Positions 30,496 through 38,811 of a DNA stretch of 64,000 nucleotides are shown in pieces. The position numbers and the translations under genes are program-made. Each line of letters begins with the position of its first letter. Position 1 is the stretch's first letter. The notes under the pieces were generated by a model. That model was not told the DNA's origin. It ran no database searches and was given only the letters and a program-made list of their open reading frames with translations. Source of the DNA: Xenorhabdus beddingii. Lineage in GTDB: Bacteria; Pseudomonadota; Gammaproteobacteria; Enterobacterales; Enterobacteriaceae. The DNA is taken from NCBI RefSeq assembly GCF_002127545.1, contig NZ_MUBK01000023.1:19122-83121 (forward strand), in the 5' to 3' direction.

Positions 30496-31509
30496 TTATC
30501 TAACCCGCCAATACCCTCCTTTTTTCGCACCAACCCGAATTAAGTATCCATATTCCTGCAACACTTTGATATTACGCTCTATTGTTCGAGGATTAACGCC
30601 CAAATCATCTGCTAATTTGGCTATTGTGATAGAGGGCTGATTGGCAATAAGAGAAAGGATTTTTTTCGCTGTCGCATTCAGAGGTGGTGTGTTTTCTACC
30701 GACATTTTTACCGACATTTCTACCGACATTGCGGTAGTATCCGGCTGTTCCGTATCAATACCTTCCTTAAGTGCTGCAACTAAATTTTCCAGCATAAAAT
30801 CAATAAATGCCGTACAGTCACTGGCCTGATCACATTCTCTAAGCACCTGATAATAGACATGTTGTTGATAATGAATAAGGGTTTCTATGGGTAGCCACGC
30901 CAACTCTGGACGCCATTCACTCAAAATCAATGTTTGCCATAAACGTCCCATGCGACCATTACCATCAGCAAATGGATGAATAAATTCAAATTCATAATGA
31001 AATACAGAACTGGCAATCAATGGGTGGATATCAGTTTGCTTTAACCATGTAAGTAGATCGCTCACCAAACGTGATATTTGGCTGGCAGGAGGTGCCATAT
31101 GGATAAGTTGATTTTCACGATAAATTCCAACATCACTACAACGTAATTGCCCCGGTTGATCAATCAACCCCATCATCAGCAACCGATGTGCTGCCAATAA
31201 ATCAGATAATCGATGGCTACGCCAATCCGGTAATTTCTCATAAGCTAATAGGGCATTGCGTACTTCCTGAATATCCTTTGCCGGCGCCAATACACGTTTA
31301 CCATCCATAATTGCTGTGACTTGTTCAATCGACAAACTATTATGCTCAATAGCCAATGATGCTTGTATTGTGCGGATCCGGTTTTCTTTACGCAACAAAG
31401 GTGAACTTATCTCACTTTGTGTTGACCAGCGCCCCAATAACTCGCCTATTTCTATAACACGGTTAAGTATAGAGGGTGTGATGCGGTAAGGAGGTTGATA
31501 AGCTGCCAC
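30496..31509 (-). CDS. Fic-domain protein with C-terminal helix-turn-helix
   Basis: A 337-residue protein starting at GTG 31509 with AGGA upstream. The Fic core motif is intact as HPFADGNGRMGR (178-189), so AMP transfer or a related phosphoryl transfer to a protein hydroxyl is expected. SLAIEHN (51-57) corresponds to the N-terminal inhibitory helix [ST]xxxE[GN], with His in place of Gly/Asn after Glu. A linker (about 265-280) is built from MSV[EK] repeats, then a winged helix (about 284-330: TIAKLADDLGVNPRTIERNIKVL) that could bind DNA for autoregulation. It lies 9 bp after the exonuclease gene, so the two are cotranscribed. Confidence 0.9.
   Translation of the reverse strand: MAAYQPPYRITPSILNRVIEIGELLGRWSTQSEISSPLLRKENRIRTIQASLAIEHNSLSIEQVTAIMDGKRVLAPAKDIQEVRNALLAYEKLPDWRSHRLSDLLAAHRLLMMGLIDQPGQLRCSDVGIYRENQLIHMAPPASQISRLVSDLLTWLKQTDIHPLIASSVFHYEFEFIHPFADGNGRMGRLWQTLILSEWRPELAWLPIETLIHYQQHVYYQVLRECDQASDCTAFIDFMLENLVAALKEGIDTEQPDTTAMSVEMSVKMSVENTPPLNATAKKILSLIANQPSITIAKLADDLGVNPRTIERNIKVLQEYGYLIRVGAKKGGYWRVR
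30694..30729. repeat. three tandem 12-bp units inside the Fic gene
   Basis: Units of TTYTACCGACAT start at 30694, 30706 and 30718 and encode the MSVEMSVKMSVE linker between the Fic domain and the helix-turn-helix. The unit is a multiple of three, so copy-number change would lengthen or shorten the linker without a frameshift. Confidence 0.9.
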
Positions 31510-31518
31510 AATAATTTC

Positions 31519-32130
31519 CTATTTTAATTGTGGATATAAATTTGCAATGGAACGAACCACGGCGGCTGTCGTCTGACAATCCACCACCGCCGTATGCGCC
31601 TTTCCCTTTACCGATACGCCCGCCGCCCGTGCTGCATTAGCCAGTGAAATCGTGCCATATCGGTTTGTCGCGCCATAAAACCAAGCCGCTAACTCCATTG
31701 CACATTGGGACTGTACCTGTTTCAACCAGCGTGTATCCATCGCAAATGCCTTTGCGGTCTGGGCTATTATCCTGAGATCAAACTTTGCATTAAAAATAAT
31801 CAGAGGACGGCGGGTCAGGAGCGGGATAAGTTCATCAGCAATCTGTGGCCACTGTGGTTCATTACGCAGTGCGCTCAGGGTGATACCGTGAACATCTTGC
31901 GCGGCGAGATCAATCGGGACAGAAGGGCGGAGACGACGCTGAAAAATCACCTGCCCATCGGTATCTGTGACAGCTATCTCAACAACCTGCGCCTGTTTAT
32001 CTAACCCCGTGGTTTCAGTATCCAGAATATATGCCCGTTCCGTGACCCATTGGTGAGCCTGTGTAATCATTTTTTCCCGGATGAGTGTATGGATAACCAC
32101 TTTCTCAGGGAATTGTTCTGCATCGATCAT
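31519..32130 (-). CDS. 3'-5' exonuclease, DEDD family (DnaQ-like)
   Basis: A 203-residue protein with the DEDD exonuclease motifs: ExoI LDTETTGLD (about 36-44, the first Asp-x-Glu), ExoII NAKFDLRII and ExoIII with HTAVVDCQTT (His and Asp, the DEDDh type). It resembles stand-alone epsilon-like proofreading or RNase T-like exonucleases; the substrate (DNA or RNA) cannot be decided. It precedes the Fic gene by 9 bp on the same strand. The pair sits beside a toxin-antitoxin module and a type III restriction system. Confidence 0.87.
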   Translation of the reverse strand: MIDAEQFPEKVVIHTLIREKMITQAHQWVTERAYILDTETTGLDKQAQVVEIAVTDTDGQVIFQRRLRPSVPIDLAAQDVHGITLSALRNEPQWPQIADELIPLLTRRPLIIFNAKFDLRIIAQTAKAFAMDTRWLKQVQSQCAMELAAWFYGATNRYGTISLANAARAAGVSVKGKAHTAVVDCQTTAAVVRSIANLYPQLK

Positions 32131-32213
32131 TGTTTTTATCCTTGGTGACTGGTTACATTTTTATCGGGCTATAAAAGTACCCGATATAATGTAGAACCCA
32201 GCGATAAATAAAA

Positions 32214-32756
32214 CTACTTTATGGCTGCCAATAAGTCCTGAATCTTTAAAAACATGGGCGTTGTTCCATTAGGTGCGGGAACTCCCAGCTCAACAAATCC
32301 AAGGAGTGTGTAAAACGTAACAGCATCAGGATCAGCATCCAAAAAAATTCCCTTAATCGGCATCACACGATGAACTTTAATGGCATGCTCTAAAAATTCC
32401 CTCATTAAAAGATGACCATATCCTTTCTTTTGATGCTTAACCGAAACCCCCAGCATCACCAAACGGACGACGGAAAGTTCACTTGGCATTGACCCCGTTA
32501 ATACACCACTCAGCCTAGATTTTGCCAATGAATAACCAGTAAAATTGCATACACCAAACAACTCTCCTGTTTTAGCGCCAATTAAGGCTTTCGCGACACA
32601 ATTTCCGTTGGCAACATTGTTCTTAAGACTGCTGCGAACATAACGATTAATAACATGATTGCCACAATCAAAGGCTTTTTGACCCGGGTATATCATATCG
32701 CTTTGATAGTTCAAACAAAGGTATTCAACCGTCATTTCATTGAGTGGCTTTTCCAT
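32214..32756 (-). CDS. GNAT acetyltransferase toxin, TacT type
   Basis: A 180-residue GNAT protein with acetyl-CoA loop VSVKHQKKGYGHLLMREFL (QKKGYG matches Q/RxxGxG) and the conserved tyrosine in FYTLLGF. Its start overlaps the 3' end of a DUF1778-type antitoxin gene by 20 bp. That pairing defines TacAT/AtaRT-type modules, in which the toxin acetylates the amino group of aminoacyl-tRNA and stops translation. The function is inferred from family and arrangement. Confidence 0.88.
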   Translation of the reverse strand: MEKPLNEMTVEYLCLNYQSDMIYPGQKAFDCGNHVINRYVRSSLKNNVANGNCVAKALIGAKTGELFGVCNFTGYSLAKSRLSGVLTGSMPSELSVVRLVMLGVSVKHQKKGYGHLLMREFLEHAIKVHRVMPIKGIFLDADPDAVTFYTLLGFVELGVPAPNGTTPMFLKIQDLLAAIK

Positions 32757-33042
32757 CTTTGTTCTTCCTCATCAAAGCACGTAAAGCAAAGGTTGGAGAT
32801 GCAGGTTCAGCAATCAGCCCATTCAAAGAACGCCAGTTTTCTTCATCTAATTCACGACGTTTTTGATTTTCCAGAATCTCTTCCGCCCTCTCAAAAGCCG
32901 CATTCAGGATAAAAGCACTTAAATCAACACCAGCAACCTGTGCTGCCTGACGCAATGTTTCTTTTAGCTCGGTGCTGGTTTTTAACTCTACACGGGCATT
33001 TTTAGCCTCTTTGTAAGTTTTTTTTACCGATATTGTTGTCAT
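32737..33042 (-). CDS. DUF1778 (TacA-type) antitoxin
   Basis: A 101-residue protein with an N-terminal ribbon-helix-helix: ARVELKTSTELKETLRQAAQVAGVDLSAFILNAA in outline, residues about 16-49. A C-terminal toxin-binding tail follows. TacA-type proteins neutralise their GNAT partner and repress the shared promoter. It starts at the ATG at 33042 with a GGAG site, is first in the operon and overlaps the toxin. Confidence 0.88.
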   Translation of the reverse strand: MTTISVKKTYKEAKNARVELKTSTELKETLRQAAQVAGVDLSAFILNAAFERAEEILENQKRRELDEENWRSLNGLIAEPASPTFALRALMRKNKDGKATQ

Positions 33043-33151
33043 TTCTTGTACTCCAGTTTACTCGTTGCATGGGTTTTATTGTGGGATTATTCGCCTACTG
33101 TTGTTTTATTGTACTGCCGGAGAATAGCACTTAGTGAAGGGTTAGGCAAAC

Positions 33152-33174
33152 ATGTACGGCCAATAGCCGTACAT
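33152..33174. promoter_or_regulatory. palindrome between the restriction gene and the toxin-antitoxin operon
   Basis: ATGTACGGC (33152-33160) and GCCGTACAT (33166-33174) are perfect 9-bp arms around CAATA. The site lies about 110 bp upstream of the antitoxin start and about 120 bp downstream of the res stop. It could be the operator of the toxin-antitoxin pair or a transcript-end hairpin for res; there is no good T-run. Elsewhere in 33043-33294 I see only two copies of ACAATAAAAC near the antitoxin. Confidence 0.5.
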
Positions 33175-33294
33175 ATAAGATAAAGAATTAATCATTGAGA
33201 GGAGTCTATTTGCTGAAAGAATGATATCGCTATCTGTATTTAGCTTTGCCGATATCCAGCAGGCACTATTGCTAATGCCTTGATGTCATTAAAA

Positions 33295-36200
33295 TTAAAA
33301 ATTCGTACTGAACGTATCAAAGTTATCAACTTTGACAAATTTGGCCGCGTTGGGCACCTCTTTGCCATCCTTGTCTTTACTTAACGCATTGAAATGCTCA
33401 ACGCCACACTTGATCTTTGCCTTTTCAGCCTCACGCAGATCATCTGAGAATAGGCTTGATTTGGTTTCAACCACAAAGTAAAGCTGCTCCCCCATTCCAT
33501 CATCTTTGTCAATTAACACCGCCCAGTCAGGATTGTAATTGCCCAGCGGGGTATCAATCTTGAACCAAAATGGCAGTTTGGAATAAATTTTCACCTCTTC
33601 AGCGCTTTCTAGTTTTTTGGCGAAGTTAAGCTCGGTATCTGAATCGCAAATGATGTAGTCATATACCGACTTTTCAGCTTTCACCATATCTTTGAGGTAA
33701 CCTGTCAGCTCTTCTTCCTGAAAAAGCGCTTGAGCATAGTATGCTTGGTCACCAATACGATGGTATTTAACACCATCTACAATAACAATGCGCATTTGCT
33801 TACGGATAACTTCACCCGCTAACTCGATAAAGCGCTGAGGATTATTTTTGAATGCTTCCAGCTTATCCCCCAAACCCAGCAGAATATCGATAATTGTCTG
33901 ACGGGTCAGATTGGTCTGATCGGTCAGATAAGTCACGATATCTGGCAATCGGAAGTTGCGATTGTGGTAATTCTGGATCTTGGTTTTCTCATCGTAGGTT
34001 TTCAGTTCAGCGCCAGTAACCGCCACCTTAACCTTGGTGTACTGAAACTTAGCGCTGGCTACCGCCACGTTCGCGCTAATTTCCTTGATACAGCGTTCAA
34101 CCAGTTCGTTGATATTAAAGTTAACGCGATAAGTCGTTTTGTATTTAATGCGCCCCCAAAGAGCCTTGAAGGCTTCACCCAGTACAACCTGCTTACCATT
34201 TGTATCTTCACACAGGGTTACAGAGCGCTTCTCTTCATGTTTTTTCACGTTCAAACCTTTTACCAACTTCTTCAACGTGGCAACGATGGAATCAGTATGC
34301 TCGACGACACTGGAAGGTAGATTCACCTCATTGTTATTGATGGCAATTTTCAGAACATCCTGAATCTTGCCTTTGCCATCAATATAATCTTGAGACAAAA
34401 GATGCTGAAAGATCTCTTCTGACTTCTTCGCCCCCAAGAAGGCTTTCTGATCCAACTCGCCAGAAACAACGATGTTGGCAAATTGGTGAGACTCAACCAC
34501 ACCAAATTTAATGCCTTCTTCTGCTTCTATCTCTTTTTGCAGTTCAGAAACAAAACTTTCATAAGATTCATTTGCCATAACGGTCAGGGTATTTACCTCA
34601 AAACCGTAGGGCACACGCTCACCCGATTGATCAACGGCTAAACGTAGACCACGACCGATTTCCTGTCGTTTTTTCGTGATTGAGCTGGTTTCATTCAACG
34701 TACAGATCTGAAAAACATTCGGGTTATCCCAGCCTTCTTTCAGTGCTGAGTGTGAAAAGATAAAGCGCAGCTCCTCGTCCATAGATAGCAGCTTTTCTTT
34801 GTCTTTCATGATCAGGTTATAGACCGACTCATCGGCCGCAGTTTTCCCCCCTTCACCTTTAGCCGAAAGCCTTGAGTCAACGAACTGAGGGTTTCCAGAA
34901 GCATCTTTTTTCTTGTCCTGAGCAAAATAGCCACCATGCACGGTTTGAGTGAGTTCTTGCAACGCAGCGTCGTTGATGGTGTCTTTATTACCATCGTTAT
35001 CCCAGATTCTCGGGTACAACACGCGATATTTGGACTTTCTCACCTGCTTGGCAAACTCTTCTTCAAACCATTTGGCAAACTTACCTTGTACAGGAACGCC
35101 ATCTTTAGCGTAGCCACGGTAGTTGGCCACCTTATCGATAAAGAACAGACTCAGCACCTTAATCCCTTTCTGGCTTAGAATTTTCGAGGGGTCAAGATTG
35201 TCATCGCCGGTTGTGACTTTGTGGTAAAACTTTAGCTCTTTTTCCAAGTGCTCTTCGATAGTTTTGGCTATTTGAATGCGCTTGAAAGCCTCCGGATCCA
35301 CTTCACCAATAGCTTGCCCAAGACGCACAATTTCATCGCGACGGGTAAAATCAATGTATTCATTACCTTCTTCACAATAAATATCGTTAACGATATAACC
35401 GTCGTAAACACTACGCCCACCCGAAAGCTCGAATAAGTCATTGACCTGTCGATCTTTGATGGTGATTACCTTACGCGGTTGCAGCTTACCGGTGCGCGTT
35501 TGGGCATCAATTTCAATCTTGGCAGAAATCGGGGATGTCTTATTATCAACACTCACTAACTTGATGTAGGCTTGGTTGTGTCCGTCCTTAACATCCAGAG
35601 AAGCAACCTCAATTTGCTTAACCAGTTTACGCTCATAGGCATCAATAGCGTCAAGTTTATACAGCAGGTGCGGCGCTTCCTTCAACGTGGCGGAATAACG
35701 GAATGTACACAGCGGTTTTAAGCTGTTAATCGCTTCTTTTCGGTTTTCCGTTGATACGACTGATTGTGGTTCATCAATGATGACCACCGGGCAAGTAGCC
35801 TGAATAAATTCAATCGGCTTCATTCCATTCAATCTGTCATCGGTACGGTGGATCAGATTCGCCGTCGTTTCTTTCGTAGGATCGGTGAATGACTTACTGA
35901 ACGCATCAATATTGATCACCATGATTTGGATATAATCATTGGTCGCAAAGTTACGGATCTGTTCACGCTTTGATGAGTCATAGACAAAATAGTCATACTG
36001 GACGTTTCTATACTGCTCACGGAAATGCAGCTCAGTGATTTGCAGTGATTTATAAACGCCTTCTTTAATCGCAATGGACGGCACCACGATGATGAACTTT
36101 GTCAGCCCATGACGCTGATTTAGCTCAAAGATAGAACGCAGGTAGACATAGGTTTTACCTGTCCCTGTTTCCATCTCAACGCTGAAATCCAGACTTGGCA

Positions 36201-36468
36201 GTTCTTGTTTTGCGTTTTCAACCTGCGGCAAGCCATTCTTTAATTGCACATTACGTGTGTTGGCATAAATTTCATCGGGTAATAAGGTGAGAATATTACC
36301 AACACCGATGTCGTTGTTTGTACCAAAAATATCTAGCTGCTGATTCTTCAACATATTATCAGCTACCGTGAAATGGCCCTGAAATGTTTCCTGCCCTTCA
36401 AACACACCTAAAACCGCCTCAACCGCATTTATTTGGTGTGATAAGTCCGATCTAAATTTAATCTTCAT
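33295..36468 (-). CDS. type III restriction enzyme, Res subunit
   Basis: 1057 residues from the ATG at 36468, with AAGG upstream. It has an SF2 helicase core: Walker A METGTGKTYV (near 100), motif II VIIDEPQS, motif V ALKEGWDNPNVFQI and motif VI RQEIGRGLRL. The C-terminal nuclease is a PD-(D/E)XK type visible as NPDWAVLI then FVVETKSS. Type III Res translocates or diffuses along DNA and cuts some 25 bp from one of two inversely oriented unmethylated sites, only in complex with Mod. The mod gene ends 11 bp upstream. It appears intact. Confidence 0.94.
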   Translation of the reverse strand: MKIKFRSDLSHQINAVEAVLGVFEGQETFQGHFTVADNMLKNQQLDIFGTNNDIGVGNILTLLPDEIYANTRNVQLKNGLPQVENAKQELPSLDFSVEMETGTGKTYVYLRSIFELNQRHGLTKFIIVVPSIAIKEGVYKSLQITELHFREQYRNVQYDYFVYDSSKREQIRNFATNDYIQIMVINIDAFSKSFTDPTKETTANLIHRTDDRLNGMKPIEFIQATCPVVIIDEPQSVVSTENRKEAINSLKPLCTFRYSATLKEAPHLLYKLDAIDAYERKLVKQIEVASLDVKDGHNQAYIKLVSVDNKTSPISAKIEIDAQTRTGKLQPRKVITIKDRQVNDLFELSGGRSVYDGYIVNDIYCEEGNEYIDFTRRDEIVRLGQAIGEVDPEAFKRIQIAKTIEEHLEKELKFYHKVTTGDDNLDPSKILSQKGIKVLSLFFIDKVANYRGYAKDGVPVQGKFAKWFEEEFAKQVRKSKYRVLYPRIWDNDGNKDTINDAALQELTQTVHGGYFAQDKKKDASGNPQFVDSRLSAKGEGGKTAADESVYNLIMKDKEKLLSMDEELRFIFSHSALKEGWDNPNVFQICTLNETSSITKKRQEIGRGLRLAVDQSGERVPYGFEVNTLTVMANESYESFVSELQKEIEAEEGIKFGVVESHQFANIVVSGELDQKAFLGAKKSEEIFQHLLSQDYIDGKGKIQDVLKIAINNNEVNLPSSVVEHTDSIVATLKKLVKGLNVKKHEEKRSVTLCEDTNGKQVVLGEAFKALWGRIKYKTTYRVNFNINELVERCIKEISANVAVASAKFQYTKVKVAVTGAELKTYDEKTKIQNYHNRNFRLPDIVTYLTDQTNLTRQTIIDILLGLGDKLEAFKNNPQRFIELAGEVIRKQMRIVIVDGVKYHRIGDQAYYAQALFQEEELTGYLKDMVKAEKSVYDYIICDSDTELNFAKKLESAEEVKIYSKLPFWFKIDTPLGNYNPDWAVLIDKDDGMGEQLYFVVETKSSLFSDDLREAEKAKIKCGVEHFNALSKDKDGKEVPNAAKFVKVDNFDTFSTNF

Positions 36469-36479
36469 CAATCACGACC

Positions 36480-38384
36480 TTAAATGCTCTTCACATTGTC
36501 GATACCATACTGCTTCAGGATCTGAATCGTATTGGTCTTCACTACGCTGTCGGCAAAGCCCTGGTCTTTAAAAACGATTTGCGTACTTTCCGGATTGAGT
36601 TTTTCTTTCAGTTTAGCGATCCCCTCAACCACCTGTTCGGTTATATCGTCATCAAGGCAAACCATTAAGGTTCCGGTGCCAACTACAAATATTTTTTTGC
36701 CTGCAACTGTAGTTTCTTCCACTTGTTCAGTCAGCTCTAAACCATATTTCAACAAAATCTCGTAAAGCACATCTTCAGGTATACGGTCATCTTTGATAGA
36801 TTTAGCAGCCAGTTGCAGAGCAGGTTCCAAGTTTTCAAAATCAGCATTCCAAGAATGAATATTTGTTTGATCTAATTTGAAAAACTTAACACCTTGAGTT
36901 TTATCTTCTTCTAAAATGGCTTTTTTTATTCTTTTTAGGGAAATTCTGGAAATCAATTCGGGTATTGACTCTCTGGCACAATACTCTGCTACACCCGTAT
37001 TTTTTGAGACAGGTTCAGGCAATTGAACCAGTATAAACTTTCTTCTACCGCCATCTTTCTTATTTTGTTTTAGCACCGCATGGCCTGTCGAACCGCTTCC
37101 GGCAAAAAAATCAAGAATGACATCTTCGCTATCCGTGATCTTCATTAAGTGTTCAATTAATCCTGTCGGCTTTGGATAATCAAAAACAGATGAACAGAGA
37201 AGAGCTTCAACCTCTTTACTTCCTTGCTTCGTTGTAAAATCGGTTATTATTGTTTTTGGGTGTTCGGTACCTCGCTTTTTAACATACTGAAGAATACCAT
37301 TAGGTTTGAAAAAGAACTCAACAACCTGCTGTCCTTTAGAGTCAAAAGTATCCTTTCCTGATAGCCAATTTTCGACTTGGCTCTTCATTGTCCAGCCCGC
37401 TTTTAGCGTGACTTCGCTAGATAAGTATCCATTCTTACATTCAAATACACCTGAAGTCACTTCAACGACTTCTTTATCTCCAAATACTGATGAAAATGTT
37501 TTATTTTCACCTAAGAACCTGATCCCAGCAGGGAATGTTATTTCTGACGCAGGGTTTTTAACGCTAACCTTTTTTATTGCACGGTCAGAAATTAAGCTAT
37601 CATCACCCTTATAAACAATATGAGATAATTGGGATATATTTTTTGCATATGCCAAGATATATTCATGTTCTCGGGTAAAAGTTGATGCTGAAGTTCTTCC
37701 ACTCTTCCAAATAAATCTTTCAATAAAATTATCTTCACCAAATATCTCATTGCATAAATTGGACAAATTAACTACTTCATGTTCATCTATAGATATAAAT
37801 ATAACTCCACCATCGGATAATAAATTTCTGGCCAATTTCAATCTTGGATAAAGCATATTTAGCCAATTTGTATGATACCGACCCGATGTATCAGAGTTGG
37901 TGCTAAAAGGCTTACCTTGATTATTTACTTGTCCCGTTAATACCTGATAATTTTTTATGTTGTCATGGAAATTATCTTTATAAATAAAGTCATTACCCGT
38001 GTTATATGGTGGATCGATATAGATCATCTTTACCTTTTTGTGATAAGACTTTTGCAACAACTTTAAAACTTCAAGATTATCTCCTTCAATAAATAGATTT
38101 TTTGTCGTATCCCAATTAACGCTTTCTTCTTTACAAGGACGCAGTGTCCCTGTTGATGGTGTTTGGGCAAGTTGACGTGCACGGGTCTTACCATTCCAAG
38201 TGAAGTTATAGCGCTCATCTGAATCATCGACAGCTTCACCAAGCATAGCTTTTAAGGCGTCAAAGTCGATTTTTCCTTCAGAAAATGCGTCGGGAAAGAG
38301 TTGCTTGAGTTGATAGATGTTTTCTTGAGTGATATCCGTACTTTTGGATTCAGGGGAGTTCAGGGTGATTTTTTCAATTGTCAT
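36480..38384 (-). CDS. type III DNA methyltransferase, Mod subunit
   Basis: 634 residues from the ATG at 38384 (MTIEKITLNSPESKS); the frame runs 16 codons further to 38432 but those residues look non-homologous. It has the beta-class amino-methyltransferase order: catalytic DPPYNTGNDF first, then the AdoMet motif FAGSGSTGHAVL, with the central region between them (about 240-420) forming the target-recognition domain. It methylates adenine N6 at the system's site and gives specificity to Res. No simple-sequence repeat is seen in the frame, so the phase variation known for some mod genes is not suggested here. Confidence 0.93.
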   Translation of the reverse strand: MTIEKITLNSPESKSTDITQENIYQLKQLFPDAFSEGKIDFDALKAMLGEAVDDSDERYNFTWNGKTRARQLAQTPSTGTLRPCKEESVNWDTTKNLFIEGDNLEVLKLLQKSYHKKVKMIYIDPPYNTGNDFIYKDNFHDNIKNYQVLTGQVNNQGKPFSTNSDTSGRYHTNWLNMLYPRLKLARNLLSDGGVIFISIDEHEVVNLSNLCNEIFGEDNFIERFIWKSGRTSASTFTREHEYILAYAKNISQLSHIVYKGDDSLISDRAIKKVSVKNPASEITFPAGIRFLGENKTFSSVFGDKEVVEVTSGVFECKNGYLSSEVTLKAGWTMKSQVENWLSGKDTFDSKGQQVVEFFFKPNGILQYVKKRGTEHPKTIITDFTTKQGSKEVEALLCSSVFDYPKPTGLIEHLMKITDSEDVILDFFAGSGSTGHAVLKQNKKDGGRRKFILVQLPEPVSKNTGVAEYCARESIPELISRISLKRIKKAILEEDKTQGVKFFKLDQTNIHSWNADFENLEPALQLAAKSIKDDRIPEDVLYEILLKYGLELTEQVEETTVAGKKIFVVGTGTLMVCLDDDITEQVVEGIAKLKEKLNPESTQIVFKDQGFADSVVKTNTIQILKQYGIDNVKSI

Positions 38385-38668
38385 CAGAGGAATTCCATTT
38401 ATTATCCACGGAGCAAAACGACTCATGCTCATGGTTCATATTCTTCGTTAAACAGTTAACTTATTGCCTTAATTGCAGCAATTTTCTGTTTAAGTGTAGT
38501 AAAGAATTTCTGATTAACCTGAAAAGAAAGTTTCGTAATAAAACTATATAAACGCGGATATTTTGCTGAATTGAAGTTTGAAATAGTTCAGCAAATCATT
38601 ATTCATTAGCAACGGATTGTGGATGTGGCCTATTTTCATAGGGTAATTATCTTAGGCCGTTACCACGA

Positions 38669-38695
38669 TGCAACTCGAATTATTTGGGATATAGA
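38669..38695. repeat. half copy of a dispersed palindromic repeat
   Basis: The segment TGCAACTCGAATTATTTGGG followed by ATATAGA matches, as reverse complement, the arm TATACCC...TTTCAAGTTGCA of the element at 42293-42356. It appears to be a decayed half of the same repeat family. The family is assigned from these two copies and general familiarity with such elements in this group. Confidence 0.5.
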
Positions 38696-38728
38696 TAACA
38701 TCACACAGTATTCGGGCGAACTAATAAA

Positions 38729-38759
38729 AAATCCGGTCAGCTTACGCATAACCGGATTT
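38729..38759 (-). terminator. rho-independent terminator after glmS
   Basis: AAATCCGGT (38729-38737) and ACCGGATTT (38751-38759) form a 9-bp stem with a 13-nt loop. On the minus strand the stem runs into TTTTTTATTAG, about 50 nt after the glmS stop. Confidence 0.82.
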
Positions 38760-38811
38760 ATTCAGTTTTCAATTTTAATCTACGCAACAACTAATCGCGT
38801 ACTAAAACACA

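Larger units (their letters stand above)
38385..38811. other. gap between mod and glmS
   Basis: A 427-bp AT-rich gap. It holds the glmS terminator (38729-38759), half of a TATACCC-type repeat (38669-38695) and presumably the mod promoter. In E. coli the DNA just downstream of glmS is the Tn7 attachment site; no Tn7 end or target-site duplication can be recognised here. Confidence 0.6.

Noticed and set aside
36480..38384. Phase-variable mod gene
   Set aside because: No simple-sequence repeat tract was found in the coding frame or just upstream.
38385..38811. Tn7-like element at glmS
   Set aside because: The gene content suits an insertion hotspot, but no Tn7 end repeats, transposition genes or target duplication could be found.
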